A stretch of 64,000 bases of DNA, taken from positions 2,914,001 to 2,978,000 of the forward strand of contig JAHQIY010000013.1 in NCBI GenBank assembly GCA_019054805.1, written 5' to 3'. The position numbers and the translations under genes were made by a program. The stretch is from Brachionus manjavacas. Lineage: Eukaryota; Rotifera; Eurotatoria; Ploima; Brachionidae. The notes under the pieces are model-generated. The model saw only the letters and a list, made by a program, of their open reading frames with translations, was not told the origin of the DNA and did not search any database. This document shows, piece after piece, positions 20,574 through 32,169 of this stretch; the first letter of the stretch is position 1, and every line of letters begins with the position of its first letter.

Positions 20574-23500
20574 TTATTGATAGTCAAAAACTTTTTTGAT
20601 CCAATTCATCCTTTCTTGGCATTCGTTCACAATTCTTTTGTCTACACTGTTTCCAAGAAAAGTTTTGATATACTCCAAAAATCCATCGTAAACTTCATTG
20701 GCAGCTTGTTCAATATTTTCCTCAGGAAACTCAAAACCCATGCCTGAATAATCAGTTATTTCAGGCTTGAGCTCAATGACAAAAGTGTGGTTTACTTTAG
20801 CTGTTTCTTTAGACCTAAAACAAAAATATTAAAAAAAAAATTTTCCTTCCTATTAAGCAAATAACCAATCTTCACTGCATCCACTAGCTTCGTACAATTC
20901 ATGAGAAGCAATGCCAAATCCAAAGCTAAAGCCATGCTTTTTTTCAATTGTGTAGATAGCTGTGAGCGCTTTTTGACACTTTAAGAAAAATTTTTTCAAA
21001 AATTTTTTTTTTAAATTTTTAATTTCAAAACAAAACCGTTTCTTCAAAATTATCTGCAAGGTGTTGTCTGGAATAAGAAAACGGAGCTAGCCAAACAGCG
21101 CCGTATGAATGCATGCTGATGTGACTAAGCCATCTGGGTGATCTGCTCATTATAAAGTCTTGAAGAGACTTTACTTCCGGTTCAGAGGCAGCGTAGCGAC
21201 CAGCATAGATTTCCGAACACGGATTAGCCGATGCTCCACTCACTTCAATCAAAGTTAGGGAAAAAAAGATTCATTTTTCTTAATGTGGGCATACCCATCC
21301 ATTTGTGATCAAAATTTCTGTTAAGGTCCACTCCGTAGCATGTGTGGTCGAATCCATTTGTGGAATGACGCATGTTCTTTCTCCAAAACCTGTTCAGATT
21401 AGAGTAGCGACTGAACTCGTAGCCGTCTGGATTTATCAATGGTACAAAGTGAAGCTCAAAGTTTCGGAGTATTCGACTCACATCTGCATCATTTGCTCTG
21501 AATTGTTTAATAAACTTAAATTTTAAAAAAATTGTTTATTGTTTATTAACTTCAAGTATTACGCCATATTAGGTTTTTCTAAAAAAGACATATAATTATT
21601 ACCTATGCTATTTTCATTCGCAAAAAAGTCAAAAATATTGATGATGGGTTTAATTTTTATTTTTAAAATCGAAAAAAAATACTGAAAAATCTATTTTTTA
21701 AATCTAACACTTTTTTTTTATCCTTTTTGGGTAATTATTTTGGCGATTCTTTTTCCATCAAAATTTAAATCAAAAAATTGTTAAAATTAATAATTTTAAT
21801 AAAAAAATAATTATTAAAAACGACCTTTTTTTAAAAATTAAATAATTTATTTTAATTTTTAAACATGTATGAAAAACAAGTTTGCAAAAAGAGGAAATTT
21901 TTTTTTTTCAACTTTTCAATATGTAAAAATTTTGTGAACACTTTCCTAACATGGGGCTGAAAAGAAGGCTATTGTCTTTCGGAACAGCCCAGGGTATGCA
22001 CCCAAATTATTTAAAAAAAAAAGAAAAAAAAAAAGAAAATGTATGTCTCTCGAAGTCAAGATAGAAATTATAAAAAAAACATACTGAACAAAAAATAACC
22101 ACTTCAAAGCTGGTCAAAGAATGCAACGTCGATTCAAAAGCAACAAACAATCCAGTAGAGCAAGACAGTGATACAGAAATTGAATAGCAACAAGATGCAA
22201 ATTAACAAGTGATTAACTCAAAAGAAGCATTCGATAGAATAAATGAACTGAAACAATTTTTTTAACCAAGAAAGATGATAATTCTAATGTAATAAATTTA
22301 TTATTTAATATTGAAAATTTAATAATTGATAGTAGCTTTACCAAACAACCATCTATTACCGATTTTATTCAAAAAAATTAATTTCTTGTTTTTTTTCGCA
22401 TTTTTATTTTGTTTTTTTTAATCAATAAAATTTGGTTTAACATTTTTTTTGTCCTTATCATTTTATATGGGAATTTTCCGCCCAAGTAGTTCGTTACCCC
22501 GAGGATTGACTGTAATGAATAACCTGCAGAAGAATTAGCAACTTACATTGACTTAAAAAATTAAATTTTGTATTGCAAAATTTAAAAATATTGATTTAGA
22601 TTTTATTTTACCTCAGATAATTTGCCGCATATTCAATACTTAAATCAAAAAGAATTCATTGTATTCTAAAATTATTAATTTTGTAATTGAGGGTAGAGCA
22701 GTAATTATCAATCATTCAAACTAAAAATCAAAATTTTAAATAAATTTAAAAAAATCAAAATTTTTAAAAGAATTCTCGATATTTTTTTTTAACCTTTCAA
22801 AAAAAATTAAACTCTATTTCATCAAAAAGTTTAATTTCAATTATGAAGACTTGCAGAATTCACTTTAAATTTTGGGATAAAAATTTAAGAGAATTATCGA
22901 ATAGATTTTTTGAAATTTTAACATAATATAGTTCAAAATATTTTAATTTAAATAATTTTGTTCGATTTTGTTTTTTGATTTAAAAAGGAAAAATATAAAT
23001 CAATAAATCTAATCACTATTTTCGTACATTAAAAATTATTCTTTTTTTTTAAATTTGCAAAACCAACTTTTGTTTATTAATTAAAATATTTAGTTCTTTT
23101 TTTTCTTAAATTTAAACGAAACAGCTTGATATAATGGCTCAAATTGAAGAACTTGAATTCTCTGATTAAAGTAAAAATTTTTCTAAAAAAACTTGGTTAA
23201 CTTGGTAAAACTCGAAATTAAAAAAATTAAAAAAAAAAAAATGTCAAAAGTCGGATTGACAAAAATCGAGTAAATGATTTAAAAAAAAATTTCTTTAAAT
23301 AAACTTTTTAAAGCTTTTTACATGTTCCCTTTTATAAATCACTTGGCCTTAGTCTTCATTCTTTAGTAATGAAAGGGTAGCAACCTTTTTTAAAAAATTC
23401 CGGAAACTGCCTTCACTCGTTATCTGACACTTTTTTTAATTTTTTTTAAAAAGTTGATCATAAATTAACCTTTTTCGGTATTTTGTTTATAGTAATACTA

Positions 23501-26401
23501 ACGAACAAGGGGTAATAACCACAAGTGGTTTTTGATCTCACATAATTTTTTTTTTAAAAGTTTTTTTTTGCACAAATAAAAAATGGCTCCTTTTCTACAC
23601 ATTAATCAATTGATGTAATATCTATCCCATTATATATTTTTTTAAATTGATTGTAAAAATAAACCCATAAATAAAAAGGATACCGATTGAGAAAAAAAAC
23701 TTCTTGAAAAAATTTTTTTTTTTAAATTTAGACCTTTTGTTTTATGTAATTTTTGACCCTGATTTCATTTTTTCAATTGGTTTTATTTAAGAAGAAGAGC
23801 TTTCAAAAAAAGAAAAAAAAAGAAAAAGTCTAATAAAGCTACAAGTAATGATCCAGCCTCTAATGTAGATCTAGTAGTAGAGCCAAATATGAGTTTAGAT
23901 AATGAAAAAAATTGTTTTAAATGTAAACAAAAATTCTGTTCCGATAAAAAAAATCAATCTAAACGGATTTCGTGTGAAGGATGCTCTAACTGGTCATGTG
24001 CTAAATGTCTACCTAAAGAGTTGGATATGAAAAGTGAGTTTTATTGTTTAATAAAATGTAAATAATAGAATTTAAATTAATTTGATTTACTTTTATTTTT
24101 ATATGCTCATCTTTTATTTGTATTTTGTATTTATCACTTTTACCCCAACCGTTGGGGTTAAACTGTTAAAAAACCTCATTCTTTTTAAATTTATATATTT
24201 TTTTACCGTAAACCTTTGCCCAGCATACTAGGAATAAACCTGAAATTTAACCGGAATTCTATATGGAATAGTTCCCATCGATACCATGTTAAAGTAATTT
24301 TTTTGAATTTTTTGAGAATTGCGGTTAAAATTTTAGAAATGTTCTAATAAATTTCTGACGTTTATTCCAGGATTTAAAAAAAAAATTAAAAAAATGTAGA
24401 ATTAGATTCGATTTGGTTTATCAGTCAAAATTAAGGATTCTTCCAATTTTTGAGTTTATTCTATGTGTAAAAAATGAAAAAAATTTTCAAAACTGCGTTG
24501 AAGCATCTTAAGTTTGATACTTTTTCTTGAATAAAATATTGCATACTTTTATTTTGTATTAACAAAATCTTTTTACACATCCTAACATGTTGTCAAATCG
24601 TAATCTAAATGATGTAACTCCTGTAACAACTTCTCAAGCTCAGACTCAACGATTCCAGTTATCAGGGCGTTATGTTTTAAATGATTTAAATAGCCAACTT
24701 CAATCTCAGCCCCGATCCCAGGCTTTAGTTCAAAATACTCGGCCTCGGCCACAGCTTGTTGTAAACAATACAGATTCTCAAGAAAATACAGCAGTAAAAA
24801 AAAGGGGTCGTAAGAGACTTCCTAGAGATTAAAATGGAAAAATTATCCGACCAAGCAAATAAAAATTTCAATTATATACATATATTTATTAAATTTAGTT
24901 CCGATTTTTTTCATTTTTTACACATAGAATAAACTCAAAAATTGGAAGAATCCTTAATTTTGACTGATAAACCAAATCGAATTTAATTCTACATTTTTTT
25001 AATTTTTTTTTTAATTCTGGAATAAACGTCAGAAATTTATTAGAACATTAGTTAAATTTAGCTTTTATTAATAGAAAATTTCTTAATTTTAACCGCAATT
25101 CTCAAAAAATTCAAAAAAATTACTTTAACATGGTTTCGATGGGAACTATTCCATATAGAATTCCGATTAAATTTCAGGTTTATTCCTAGTATGCTGGGCC
25201 AAGGTTTACGGTATGTTTTTTTTATTTTAATAAATTTTTTTTTCAAAATTGACCGAAAATGTTCAAATTTTTTAAATCCTATCAAATAGTACCAATTGAA
25301 TTAAATTTCCACCCTCTAGACCTCTTTGAATAAAAGATATATCGAATTTACCTCATTTTACGATATTTTACACGATCAATAAATCAAAAACTTTGATTAA
25401 ATGACAATTCTAATTTTAAAATTAAAGACTGAAAGAGTTTTAATTCCATGTCAAAAGCAGACACATAATGCCATATCAGCGGATATATCTGGCATAGAAT
25501 AAGAAAAAATCAGCCTCTAGAACTGAAAAAATGATGCCAAAAACTATTTAAAAATAGTGTAATAAATAGATATAGTTTAAAAAAAAAAACAATTAAATTT
25601 ATTTTTAAATTTGGATTTAAAAAATTATGAATCTAATCTAATATTTGAAATTTTTTAAATAAGTAATCAATAAAAATTAAAAAAAAAAATTTTCTTTGTT
25701 TTTTAAAAAATGTGAAAGTATTATTCACCGGATCAATGAAAACACAGATAAAATATCTTACTTTGTCTATCAGGTAAACATTTGTAGCCACGGACAACCA
25801 CTCACGTGCATGTATCCCACCATCGAACAAAAACAAAGGCTTGGAACTTCCTCTTGACTTGCTGGTTATCTAAGACAAAAAACTTATAGAAAAGAACCAA
25901 AAAATGAAACAAACCTTTAAAGAGTAAATTGGTCGATTTTCAAAGCTTCTACCTATACTGGTCACTCTTACTAGATCTCGATTTTCCTTGGCAACTTTAA
26001 ACATCCATGCCGAAATCTATAAAAAAAAATTTTTTTTTTATTAATTTAATTTTTTAATTTACTTCATCATATGACACATATCTGCCGACAATGTCGCGTT
26101 TAACCGATCTTTTAGATTTATGATAAGCTCGATCTCTTAAAAACTCAAAGTTAATCTTGAATTTTTTGACCAAATAGGCCAGGGTTTGATTGCCAAGACG
26201 CAAATCAGCAAAGTAGTCGTACTGGGAATCAAAGTAGCGTTTGGTGCTGCGCAACGAAAGCCACTGGTCTATGTCCGGACTTGAGCTAATGTAAGAGTTT
26301 AAGTCCTTAATAAACTCGGCTTTGACGAACGCTCTGACCACTTGGTCGCCAGAACTAGCTCCCATTTGAGCAAGTAGGCAATAGAGAAAAATTTGAAGCA
26401 T
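20574..26401 (-). CDS. Secreted metallocarboxypeptidase B (M14), acidic S1' residue
   Basis: Exons: 26063-26401, 25915-26016, 25762-25869, 21295-21514, 21037-21242, 20866-20978, 20574-20814; in phase, 442 aa. Signal peptide MLQIFLYCLLAQMGASS, then a propeptide (to about 120) ending in a basic stretch (KSKRSVKR), a plausible activation cleavage site. Zinc ligands His167, Glu170 (GGIHAREW) and His301 (SMHSYG); Asn248-Arg249 (DLNRNF), Tyr354, catalytic Glu377 (FVIELKPE). The residue equivalent to CPA 255 is Glu361 (SGCSEDW), so a basic C-terminal residue is the likely substrate; that is inferred from known CPB, which has Asp there. The C-terminus runs about 40 residues past the usual end with two further Cys-containing helices. 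Intron 3 is 4.2 kb and holds three transposon pieces. Tandem with carboxypeptidase C, 105 bp upstream. Confidence 0.94.
21515..22040. other. Intron 3 of carboxypeptidase B, first part
   Basis: AT-rich intron DNA with no recognisable element. Confidence 0.5.
22041..22520 (+). mobile_element. Internally deleted pogo/Tigger-type transposon remnant
   Basis: Plus-strand translation begins MSLEVKIEIIKK, as in the helix-turn-helix N-terminus of pogo-like transposases. It continues in pieces through SKEAFDRINELKQFF to the tail FTKQPSITDFIQKN, a C-terminal signature of that group. The whole DDE core is missing and several stops interrupt. The downstream flank ends in GATTGACTG followed by TA (about 22505-22516), a possible right terminus; no left terminus was found. 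Confidence 0.6.
22521..23790. other. Intron 3 of carboxypeptidase B, middle part
   Basis: Long AT-rich stretch, no supported ORF or repeat. Confidence 0.45.
23791..24065 (+). pseudogene. PHD-like zinc-binding C-terminal exon, likely transposase tail
   Basis: Open from an acceptor-like TTTATTTAAG to TAA at 24063. A lysine-rich start (RAFKKRKKKKKSNKA) precedes CFKCKQKFCSDKKNQ, ISCEGCSNWSCAKC and FYCLIKCK, a cysteine pattern like a PHD finger (C-C-C-C..W-C-C..C-C) with Cys where His is usual. Similar fingers follow a basic stretch at the C-terminus of many pogo/Jerky-type transposases, so this is probably the tail of such an element. A host exon antisense to the peptidase gene cannot be ruled out. 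Confidence 0.5.
24205..25212. mobile_element. 1-kb foldback element carrying an AT-hook ORF
   Basis: The left arm from 24205 (ACCGTAAACCTTTGCCCAGC) returns inverted ending at 25212, with about 90% similarity over roughly 280 bp. Blocks such as GGAATTCTATATGGAATAG and TTCTGACGTTTATTCCAG are shared. Right-arm insertions make it about 40 bp longer. Flanks carry similar ATATTTTTT/ATGTTTTTT, a possible but unclear 8-9 bp target duplication. The unique centre codes for a short basic-tailed protein. Long inverted arms plus an AT-hook tail resemble the MULE at 48474. Confidence 0.75.
24587..24832 (+). CDS. AT-hook-tailed ORF inside foldback element
   Basis: 81 codons, ATG to TAA. Gln/Asn/Ser-rich (TTSQAQTQRFQLSGRY, NDLNSQLQSQPRSQ) and ending KKRGRKRLPRD, an AT-hook-like DNA-binding motif. 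The MULE remnant at 48.7-49.1 kb also ends in a Gln/Asn/Ser-rich stretch with KRGRKKK and KRGRGRPKK. It may therefore be the last exon of a Mutator-like transposase kept between the arms. No catalytic part remains. Confidence 0.45.
   Translation: MLSNRNLNDVTPVTTSQAQTQRFQLSGRYVLNDLNSQLQSQPRSQALVQNTRPRPQLVVNNTDSQENTAVKKRGRKRLPRD
25213..25761. other. Intron 3 of carboxypeptidase B, last part
   Basis: AT-rich, no element recognised. Confidence 0.45.
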
Positions 26402-26506
26402 TTTTTGTGAATAAAATTTATAAAAAAATTAAAAGTGTTTTTTTAAAATTTATTTAGATAAAATTTTTTTTATCAGTTTTGATAATTTAGATAAACATCT
26501 CTAGGG
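26402..26506 (-). promoter_or_regulatory. 105-bp spacer between tandem carboxypeptidase genes
   Basis: Separates the stop of carboxypeptidase C (26507) from the start of B (26401), both on minus. It contains AATAAATTTT, usable as a polyadenylation signal for C, and little else. Such a short gap leaves almost no room for an independent promoter. Confidence 0.5.
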
Positions 26507-29500
26507 TCAACTCCAGTAGCCAGATAAATTTCTCTTCATTAAATCAAATTCGTTGATGCAGGTTTTTCTTACTTTATCATGAACGCTAGGGTTCAGATGA
26601 AATAGAAAAGTTTTCATGTATTCTCTGAGACCGATGTAGGCCCTTTGGACTATGTATTCAATGCGTCTTTCGTGTACTTGAAAGCCAAAATAAAAGTCGC
26701 TCTCAAAAGTCTCCTGGTTGGTTGGTCCGATCTCCAAAGTGTACGCGTAGGGTATCTTGGCCACCATCATCGCCCAAGCGTCTCCAGAACCAGTCGCGTC
26801 ATCTTAACAAAAAAATTATCTCTTTCCTTTCATTTTTTTTATTTTTATCTACATGACAATAGCTGGCTTGGTATGCCAAACGAGTATGTGTAGTTGAACT
26901 TTTTTTTAATTGCTCTGATTGCATATTGGGCTCTGGTACACTTAATAAGAATAAAAAAAGTATTTATCTTATATTTTTGAAAAAAAAGTTTTCATGAGAA
27001 TTTATGCTATGTAATATTTAGTTTAAAAGCAAAATGACATAAGTCTTTAACAAACTTTACAACTTGAAAAAAGAAATTTATTTAAATATTTTATTTTTTT
27101 TGCTTTCATACGAAGTTACCAGTTCAAGGTAAAATTTTTTTTTTTCCTCCTGGAAATAAAATTATAAATTTTTATAATTAATAAAAATGAAATTTTATTT
27201 GAAAAATCTTTACAAAATAAATAAAAAATGCTAAATAATAATTTTTTGAAAATTTTTAATTCTTTATTTTTATTAAGATTTAATTAGACTTAAAAATTTA
27301 ATAATCTACTTTTTAATTATTTTCAATCTTTATCTCACACAATCACTTTATTTTATTTATTTAGTTTACTTTTTTAACGATTCAAAATCAAAATTTTAGT
27401 TTTTAATGATGTTTTTTAAACCACATTTTGCATGTTTTCTAAATCTTCCTGCGTATTTCTCGCTCTGATTCAGACTTGTAATTTATTTTCTATCTTTTTC
27501 ATGTTTCTACATTTTGTCATCTTTATTTTTGTTTTTCAAAACTTTAATAAGCCATGCTCAATAGGGTCTTTTTTGGAATATCCATTTCTTATTCCAGATC
27601 TACAAATAAGTGGAACATAAACTAGCAATTTTGTTTTTTTTTTGTTATTCAAAGAGTGAAATCTAAAAAATAGAAAGAGTCCTGAGACAAGCTTAAATTT
27701 TGAAATAATAAAAGCTTTTTTCTTAACTAGTTAATTGAACACATAATCAAGACAAAAAAAATTTTTTGATTTAATTCAAAAATTTAAGTCTTTTAAAAGA
27801 AATAAACCTATGACATTTTTAATAAAATTTTAGACAAATGATCTTGTTTTTATTTTGTTTGAATTTTAATATATAAAACCATGAGACTTAAGAGCTAACT
27901 TATGTCACCACTAAGATTTGAAATCAGTTTTTGAGAATAACATCAATTTAAATTGCTGATTATAATTTTAGAAAATGTGCTAAATTTTATATTTATTAAT
28001 TTTTATGTTATTCAATATCAACAATAATACAAATTAAACATGAAGCTTTGACACAAAATGTTTCTTGATAAAACTAATTATGGATATTTCTTTCGAATAG
28101 AAAATAACTATTTTTTTTTGTAGAAACATCTAAAATTTTAATATTTTGTAGCATAGTGACATGATCAGACTATAAATATAACTTGTTACTTAAATAGAAA
28201 AGAGATTCAGTTGTTTTTTCTATACTTATTTTAAATAAAGTTTTTAACTAAATGCTAAGCTTATTATTCACACATTCGGCCTGTACTACATTGATGGCAG
28301 CATGGTCATGGTGGAAAAGGCTTTTTGAGAGAAGAGGAGCCTAGATGGGATTGTTTAATCAATTGGTACGGATGTTGGCCCCAGAAATGTTGGTCAGCGA
28401 AAATAAGTGCACGATTTGTGACAAAGAAGTAGAGATAGACATGATTCAGCAACATGTGAGGACATGCTCGAATATCGAAATTTTTCGGACAAAAAATGGA
28501 TGAGCTTTTCATCACGTGCGCACTATGCAAAGGAAGGTATCAAGTTGGTATCAAGTTGATAATTACAGTGTACATGTGATGGACTTCAAAATGAAAACAT
28601 GCCGAAACTGTGGGGAAGAAATAAAGAAAATTAAAAGAAGCGAAACATTTACTTACTTAAGGCCCGGCAGTTGTCCCTTTATTTAGTTGCCCGCGTTACA
28701 ACACAGGACTAACAGAAGATGAGTTTGCGCAGCATGTTGTTGAATGCATGGTCCCTAAGGAAAAATGCAGACTTTGTAAGGGAGATATTGGACCGAACCA
28801 TAATTGCATGTCATGTCCGGTTTGCACAACCGTCTCGGATGTAGAGGATTGGCTAATTTTCTCAAAGATTGGCAATATTCTTTGAGAAGACGAAGAATAT
28901 TCCAAAAATTATAAAGAGCATTTTATGAATTAAGAAGGAAAATTGGTTTGCCACACTTGCAGAACGAAAACAGAAAATTGCTGAAAATAAGGATGCCTTA
29001 GAAAAACAAATGTGAAGAAAAAAGAAGAAGGGAGAAATAGCCTTTAAAAGGAAACATGACATGTTTAAAGAAAAAAAGAAAGAGCAATTTTTTTTTGAAA
29101 AAAATATGAAAGTTGAGGAATGGGAGGAATGTCGTATGGTGACATGATCAGACTATATATATAACTTGTTACTTAAATAGAAAAGAGATTCAGTTTTTTT
29201 TTCTAAACTTATTTTAAATAAAGTGTTTAACTAAATATTAAGCTTATTATTCACACACTCGGCCTGTACTACAACCTAATTACATTCTGTTAGCATTTAA
29301 CCTTTTATGTAAAAAGTAAATTAACACGAATGAATTAATGTGTATTTTAGCAAAGAAAATAGTTTTAAAAAAATGTTACTATTTTCATGTAGTTAGATTT
29401 TGTCATGGATGGATCATTTTTTTCCCAATGATGCAGCCAAAGGGCGCCATACGAATGAAGCGAGATAAATGAAAGCCAATTGGGAACTAATGAGAGAATG

Positions 29501-32046
29501 AAGCTTTGAATTGATGCTATTTCAGGTTCTGATCCTGGTTTTTGGCCGGCATAAATTTCTGTACACATGTTATCGCTAGATCCGGTCTCTGATTTAAAAA
29601 AAATAAGTAAAAAGCTTGGAAATTTTGAATTAAACCAACTCATCCAGTGGTATTCGAAATTTCGGTTTAAATCAGCTCCAAAACATTCTAGAATTTTAAA
29701 ATTTTACAAAAAAATATGCAAATCCCTAAATGTACCATTTGTTGAATATTCACTAAAATTTCTCATATTTTTCCTCCAAAGTATATCGCTCTAAAAATTA
29801 AATTGAATTTGTTTCAAATATTTATTTGGATTATTTACTGTAAGACTGTAGTGATAGCCATCAGGGTTGACCACAACCATGAAATATATGTCATACAAAT
29901 TCAGAAATTTGCTCATCAATGAATACTTGTTTGTTTGCTCTTCTAATATCTACAAAAAAATATTTTATTGTATTAATAATTTTAAAAATTAAAAAATATT
30001 AATTTTTAAATTAAATTTTTTATAATTGGGTCTGTCAACTTTTCATGTATAATAACTGATACTTTTAATTTTGGGACAAAAACAAAAAACTTATTTTCAA
30101 ATATCTTTTATTGTTTAGGCCTAAAACTCGCTCTGCAAAGTCAATCAGCTGATACAAACTTTGAGACACCCAAATTAAGTCTTTACAAAAACTTTGCAAA
30201 AACTCTGCAAGTCTGCAAAGCACTAACATATCTTTAAATCATTAAAATTAAATTGTAGAGACTTTTGTATCAGCTGGTTCATTTTAAAGAAGTGCCTTAT
30301 TTTTTATGTTGATCAGAAGTTTTATCCAGTTTTCTTCCTTCACTCAAAATTGTTAATTAATTATCTTTTAATATTTTGTGCTATAAAATATAACAGAATA
30401 GGTTCTGATACATTAGATAAAAAATTTATTTGCTAGACTTATAAGACAAAAAACAGGGGCTTATATTTATATCGAACATAGATTTTGATTTTAGGCATGG
30501 CATTTGACCAGAAAATACCAAAAATTAATTTTTTTTGGAAAATCAGTTCCTGTTATAGTGATATGTGGCAAAAATGGAAATAATATGTTAATTTTTTGTA
30601 ACTTCTGGTTTCAACTTTAAACCATATTTAAGGACATGTCTCTATTAGAGGATACCCTTTAAAAATGGGATGTCTCAAAAACAGACTTGTATTAAAGTCA
30701 CAAGTCAAGAATTTAAAAAATAAACATTATAAATCGTTAATATTTTTATTCAAGAAAAAATAATTGCCCTAAGTTAAATTATTTCAGAGTTGTTTAAAAG
30801 TCTCAAGTCAAGTCCAATTTCCGAACTTTTTTTTTCACGCTGATCATGACTAGAAAAATTCTTTAAGTATTTTAAAATAATAAATTGTTTTAATCTTGAT
30901 GACTTGACGTTCCGAGATTCCAAAGTCAATTTTTACTCTAAATTCTTAACTACAGTCAAAGCATTTTTCCAGTCATTTTTATTGCTTAACATGATCAATG
31001 AATGTGAAGGGAAAAATGAAATTTCTTCCGCTCCAGGTGGTTATTATGGAAGCCAAGCGAGTGTTGGACTTTTTTTTTTAAATAATTTTAAACTTGGACT
31101 GAAATTTTTTAAAGTGAATTATTGAATAAAAAAGAAATAAATTAGATATAAACATCTTCAGCATATTTTTAAAATATGTTTTTTTATTTTTCAGTTTTAA
31201 TAATAATATTAACTTAATTTTTGTTATTTTATAACAAAGATACAATTTCTAAGAAATAAACAAAATTTGAAATTGCCTTGGGTGCTTAAAAAAGTTTAAA
31301 TTTTCACAAACCTTGTCTATGGTGTACATAGCAGCACTAATAGTCGTCCACTCTCGGGCATGTATACCCGCATCATACCAAAATAATTTTTTTGTTTCAT
31401 TTATCTCAGATTTGTAGCCAATCTAATACAAAAAAATCTTCATAAGAATTTTTTTTATTTCATTTACCTTGAGAACTAGAAGACTTCGATTTTGAATCGA
31501 TTTGCCAATTTCAATCAATTCCACAATATCAGAATATTGTCCTGATATAAAATGTATCCATTCATAAACCTTGATTTACATTTGACAAAAATTTAAATCA
31601 CAATTAAAAAATAATATACCTGTTCCAAGTTATAATACATGGCTGTGATGTTCCTGGATCGAATTAAGGAAAAACTTAACTTGCCATATTCTCTAGACCT
31701 TTTTACTCTGCTCCGGTAAAATTTGTGCCTGATTGAAGACTTTTGTAGCGTGTGTAGAATGTTTTTTTTATCACTTTTTATCAACCATTTTCCACGTGCC
31801 AATTCTTCAACGGACTGGAAAAAAAAATTCCGAAATTGGCTTTTTTAGACCTTAATTTCAATTACTTGGTTGTGTCTGATGAGAATATTTTGATATTGAT
31901 CCACGGAATCAGGTGAAATCATTAGATTAACAAATCAATGGGGTAATTAGACATTGTTGGAATATGCTTAGGGAGACTTACTCATTAGCCAGAGTCAAGG
32001 TGGTATGAATAAGCAAAAAACTAGTCAAATATTTAAGCTGTAGCAT
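26507..32046 (-). CDS. Secreted metallocarboxypeptidase C (M14), CPB-like Asp pocket
   Basis: Exons read: 31982-32046 (signal peptide MLQLKYLTSFLLIHTTLTLA), about 31866-31922, 31620-31814, 31468-31569, 31312-31422, 29839-29949, 29736-29790, 29640-29687, 29380-29588, 26853-26940, 26507-26802. From the third exon on all phases agree. Catalytic set complete: GIHAREW, ADLNRNF, SLHSYG, Tyr in SYDATGSGDAW, Glu in YTLEIGP. The residue equivalent to CPA 255 is Asp, as in true carboxypeptidase B, predicting removal of Lys/Arg. Exon 4 (102 nt) matches in length and content exon 2 of gene B, so the two share intron positions. The signal exon cannot be joined canonically: no AG acceptor exists in frame before ISPDSVDQYQ. 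Introns of 1.4 and 2.4 kb; the latter holds a miniature LTR element. Confidence 0.88.
26941..28156. other. Intron 9 of carboxypeptidase C, part
   Basis: AT-rich, no gene or repeat recognised. Confidence 0.5.
28157..29273 (+). mobile_element. Miniature LTR retrotransposon with 134-bp LTRs
   Basis: 28157-28290 and 29140-29273 are direct repeats of exactly 134 bp with few differences. Both begin TGACATGATCAGACTATA and end GGCCTGTACTACA (TG...CA). A purine-rich run (GAGGAATGGGAGGAATG, about 29115-29131) precedes the right repeat as a polypurine tract should. The 850-bp interior is broken by stops but plus-strand pieces carry KCTICDKEVEIDMIQQHVRTC and KCRLCKGDIGPNHNCMSCPVC, cysteine-rich finger motifs. 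No protease, RT or integrase. No target duplication is evident. Confidence 0.75.
29950..31311. other. Intron 5 of carboxypeptidase C
   Basis: 1.36 kb of AT-rich intron, no element recognised. Confidence 0.5.
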
Positions 32047-32169
32047 TTTTAAGTGTTCTAAAATTTTTAAGTTTGATTTTTTTTCTAAGAGTTTTTTTAT
32101 CTTTTATATAGAAGATATGATAAATACAAAACGAGCTGTACAAAAATATATTTTATTAGATTAAAAATT

